Position numbers and translations under genes: made by a program. The notes under the pieces are model-generated. The model saw only the letters and a list, made by a program, of their open reading frames with translations. It did not search any database and was not told the origin of the DNA. Positions 30,891 to 33,389 of a stretch of 33,389 bases of DNA are shown piece by piece (the stretch's first letter is position 1; the number at the start of each line of letters is the position of its first letter). This DNA is from an uncultured Lachnospiraceae bacterium. GTDB lineage: Bacteria; Bacillota; Clostridia; Lachnospirales; Lachnospiraceae. The stretch spans positions 1 to 33,389 of the forward strand of contig CAJOOB010000049.1 in NCBI GenBank assembly GCA_905236025.1, written 5' to 3'.

Positions 30891-33389
30891 ATGATTTCTG
30901 TATGTAGAGATATTTTTAAGGCTATTCATGAGGGAAAATGGCTGAAAATTGAATACAGCAATAAAGCCGGCGCAATAACCAGATATTGGATTGCGGTGGT
31001 TGATATTGATGTCAGAAACCGTAGACTGTCTGTTTATGGTATGCATTTAGGTTCTTATGAAATACAAAATCTTAATATATATCTTGATTCTATTCTTTCT
31101 TCAATTGTTGTTGATGGTACATATTATCCTGTAAATAAAAAGTTATTAGAAGATATTGCGTCTAATCCTGATAAATATCGTTCTCTTTTTGATAATGTTG
31201 CTAATTTGAAAATTCTTAATTATTTGGAACGATGCAATAAACTCGATAACACTCCATATTACTCAGAGTTTGAACTTATTAAATATATAGACAGAGATGC
31301 GCTTGTTGGTGATAAATACAGATTATCGGACGAGCAGTTTAAGCAAATTATAAAACATTTTTCGATAAACGCAGATAAGTCTAAAAATTCTAATAAAACC
31401 GGTAATATAAAGATTAAGCAACTGGCAATTAATGTGTTAAGTATCCATACACCGAAGGGGTTATATACTTTAGCATACAGAAAACTGAATTTGGATGTAA
31501 GGGGAAGGTGTATGGTTCCTGAGGATGATATTACCATTTGTACTGAATTCCAGATTGACGGAACTACAAAGGAAAATATAAGGAAGTATCTTGATGCCGA
31601 TGATTACAGTCTTTTAGTTAATTTTGATGAAAATCAGGAATTAATAAAAAATGCAATAACAAAATATAATGATGGCAGGGTTAGCGTGGATGACATGCCT
31701 TATTTAATTGTCATTGGAATGGATATTATTGTTGATTTACACAATGAATATCAAGCGATTGTAAATATGTATGCCGAAGGAAAAACGACATTCCCAATAA
31801 AGGCTTTTTTTGGAGACTTATTAGAAAAACCGAGACGGATTAAAAGTTATCCGATTGCGTTAATTGATAACAGAATTAATCTTGATCAGCTTCTTGCAAT
31901 TAATAAAGCAATGCAGTATCCGACTGCTTACATTCAGGGACCTCCGGGCACCGGAAAAACCAACACCATAATTAACACCATTGTAACCGCTTATTTTAAT
32001 GATAGAACGGTGTTGTTTGCGTCTAATAATAATCATCCAATTGATTCCGTTTTTAATAAGATGTGTAAGATGGAATATAAAGGGAAAATTATACCATTTC
32101 CGATTTTAAGATTGGGAAACAGGGAAAAGGTAGAGGAAACCTTAGAGCATATTCAATTATTGTATCAAATGGTTCAGGATATAAATATTTTTGATGCTAC
32201 GCTTGATAAAAGAAAGGGAGATAGAACCGAGAGAGCAAAGCAATTAACTGAACTTTTGAAAGCTTATGAGGAATATCTTGACCTTGAAGAACGAAAAGAA
32301 ACTTTGCAAAGGATGCTGGATTATCAAAAAAAGGAGACGGTATCTTCTGTTCTTATGCCGTTTGAGTTAGACTTGCAAGGTCGTCAGATGGAACTATTAA
32401 AAAATCAAATCAAAGAGATGCCAAAAGTTACAGAAGAAAAAGCACTCGAACTTTTGGATAGAAATGAAGATGAATTTCTTCAGTACTTGTATTATACTTC
32501 GGCGAAACATATAAAAAGATTAAAAGAAGAAAAGTATTCAGATTTAAGGGAAATATTAACTACAACAGATAAAAAAGAAGCAGTAGATAGCCTTAATAAG
32601 TATCTTTCAGATAGCAGTAATATTAAAAAATTGCAAAAGGTATTTCCAATAATTGTTACAACATGTATGTCGGCCCATAAGCTGGGCAAACCGGAGCCAT
32701 TATTTGATATGACGATCATTGATGAAGCGAGTCAGTGTAATACTGCAATGTCTCTGGTTCCCATAATACGAGGCGAAAACCTGATGTTAGTTGGTGACCC
32801 GCAACAGCTTAACCCGGTTATTCTTTTAGATAATATTTCCAATCAAAAATTGATGAAGGAATACAATATCTCGGAGGAATATAATTACTGTAAAAATTCT
32901 ATTTATAAGGCATTTTTAGCAAGTGATTCTGTGAGTGATGAGATATTATTGCATAATCACTATAGATGTAATCCAAAAATTATTGGATTTAATAATAAAA
33001 AATATTATAATTCGTTGCTTAATATTAAATCAAACGATACGGAAAGAGAACCGTTGTTATTTGTGGATGTAGAGAGTGAAACCGGATCCATAAAAAACAC
33101 ATCAATGCAGGAAGCCAGACGTATAGTAAGTTATGTAAAGGCTAATAAAGATAAAAACATTGGAATTATAACTCCGTTTACAAATCAGAAAGAATTGATA
33201 AATCAGGTTTTAAATGAGGAAGGAATAAAAGGAGTGGCGTGTGGAACTGTACATTCTTTTCAAGGAGATGAAAAAGATGTTGTACTTTTTTCATCGGCAA
33301 TAGGCGAGACGACTCAGACAGGTACATATGAGTGGATTAAGAAAAATCGAGAGCTTATAAATGTCGCAACATCGCGTGCTAAGGATAAA
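30891..33389 (+). CDS. SF1 (Upf1-like) helicase with WYL-like N-terminal domain, 3' end missing
   Basis: 833 codons are open to the window edge. Residues 1 to about 85 look WYL-like (FKAIHEGKWLKIEYSNKAG, then YGMHLGSYEIQNLNIYLDSI). Residues 90-330 are unassigned. The helicase core has Walker A GPPGTGKT at 350-357, a predicted helical insertion (about 400-580), DEASQ at 611-615 with GDPQQL from 635, HNHYRCNPKIIGFNN, GTVHSFQGDEKDVV and VATSRAKD at 825-832, which ends next to the window edge. These are motifs I, II, III, IV, V and VI of superfamily 1B-type enzymes. The start follows GGAG. The gene is clearly more AT-rich, with more AAT, ATT and TAT codons, than uvrA next door, suggesting transfer. 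Relatives with this core occur in defence and repair; the role here is unknown. Confidence 0.85.
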   Translation, partial: MISVCRDIFKAIHEGKWLKIEYSNKAGAITRYWIAVVDIDVRNRRLSVYGMHLGSYEIQNLNIYLDSILSSIVVDGTYYPVNKKLLEDIASNPDKYRSLFDNVANLKILNYLERCNKLDNTPYYSEFELIKYIDRDALVGDKYRLSDEQFKQIIKHFSINADKSKNSNKTGNIKIKQLAINVLSIHTPKGLYTLAYRKLNLDVRGRCMVPEDDITICTEFQIDGTTKENIRKYLDADDYSLLVNFDENQELIKNAITKYNDGRVSVDDMPYLIVIGMDIIVDLHNEYQAIVNMYAEGKTTFPIKAFFGDLLEKPRRIKSYPIALIDNRINLDQLLAINKAMQYPTAYIQGPPGTGKTNTIINTIVTAYFNDRTVLFASNNNHPIDSVFNKMCKMEYKGKIIPFPILRLGNREKVEETLEHIQLLYQMVQDINIFDATLDKRKGDRTERAKQLTELLKAYEEYLDLEERKETLQRMLDYQKKETVSSVLMPFELDLQGRQMELLKNQIKEMPKVTEEKALELLDRNEDEFLQYLYYTSAKHIKRLKEEKYSDLREILTTTDKKEAVDSLNKYLSDSSNIKKLQKVFPIIVTTCMSAHKLGKPEPLFDMTIIDEASQCNTAMSLVPIIRGENLMLVGDPQQLNPVILLDNISNQKLMKEYNISEEYNYCKNSIYKAFLASDSVSDEILLHNHYRCNPKIIGFNNKKYYNSLLNIKSNDTEREPLLFVDVESETGSIKNTSMQEARRIVSYVKANKDKNIGIITPFTNQKELINQVLNEEGIKGVACGTVHSFQGDEKDVVLFSSAIGETTQTGTYEWIKKNRELINVATSRAKDK

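Overview
The window looks like a chromosome segment of a clostridial Firmicute, most likely a Lachnospiraceae-type gut or rumen anaerobe. The basis is moderately AT-rich DNA with strong Gram-positive Shine-Dalgarno sites, a type III glutamine synthetase, a class II fructose-bisphosphate aldolase, a class B sortase, a CvfB-type S1 protein, a PucR/CdaR-type regulator, an FtsEX/M23/CtpA cell-wall cluster and a YjfB-type motility protein. The genus cannot be fixed from the sequence alone. Nearly all genes are on the + strand; the exception is an ammonium transporter fragment at the left edge.

Layout. 1-400: 5' end of an Amt ammonium transporter (minus strand), with a near-perfect sigma-A promoter and a leader that carries a terminator and competing hairpins. 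580-4787: a four-gene envelope operon (two-TM protein, GT2-GtrA fusion glycosyltransferase, NAGPA-type phosphodiester glycosidase, large surface-exposed protein). 4813-6811: fba with its own promoter and terminator, then a class B sortase. 6829-9260: type III glutamine synthetase, whose leader also carries a terminator. 9279-12000: a HAD-GNAT fusion, then a second NAGPA-domain protein with a four-TM partner. 12034-13553: a candidate sigma-D promoter, an unknown 128-residue protein and a KDG-kinase-like sugar kinase. 13569-16018: tRNA-Gln(CTG), cvfB, ridA and a CPBP protease. 16053-18901: a YjfB-type gene, a cluster of TTTGTACAA sites, an MsmK/UgpC-type sugar-ABC ATPase and a CdaR-like regulator. 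18946-23179: ftsE, ftsX, an M23 peptidoglycan hydrolase or activator, and ctpA. 23221-29758: a uridine phosphorylase-like gene, uvrB and uvrA (overlapping) and a CmpB-type membrane protein. 29707-30047: a large imperfect palindrome that repeats the end of that membrane gene in inverted form. 30067-33389: a zinc-ribbon/DUF2085 pair, then the first 833 codons of an SF1 helicase with a WYL-like N-terminus, in visibly more AT-rich DNA.

How the parts fit. Both nitrogen-assimilation genes (amt and the glutamine synthetase) have a terminator in the leader overlapped by a small six-base-loop hairpin, which suggests shared antitermination control. Several units serve the cell surface: lipid-linked sugar transfer, two phosphodiester glycosidases, a sortase, and the FtsEX-M23-CtpA peptidoglycan module. 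Two short genes point to a motile organism. The right end is the least ordinary part: an inverted duplication of a gene tail followed by the AT-rich helicase gene, which resembles an accessory insertion. No CRISPR array, rRNA or complete insertion sequence was seen.
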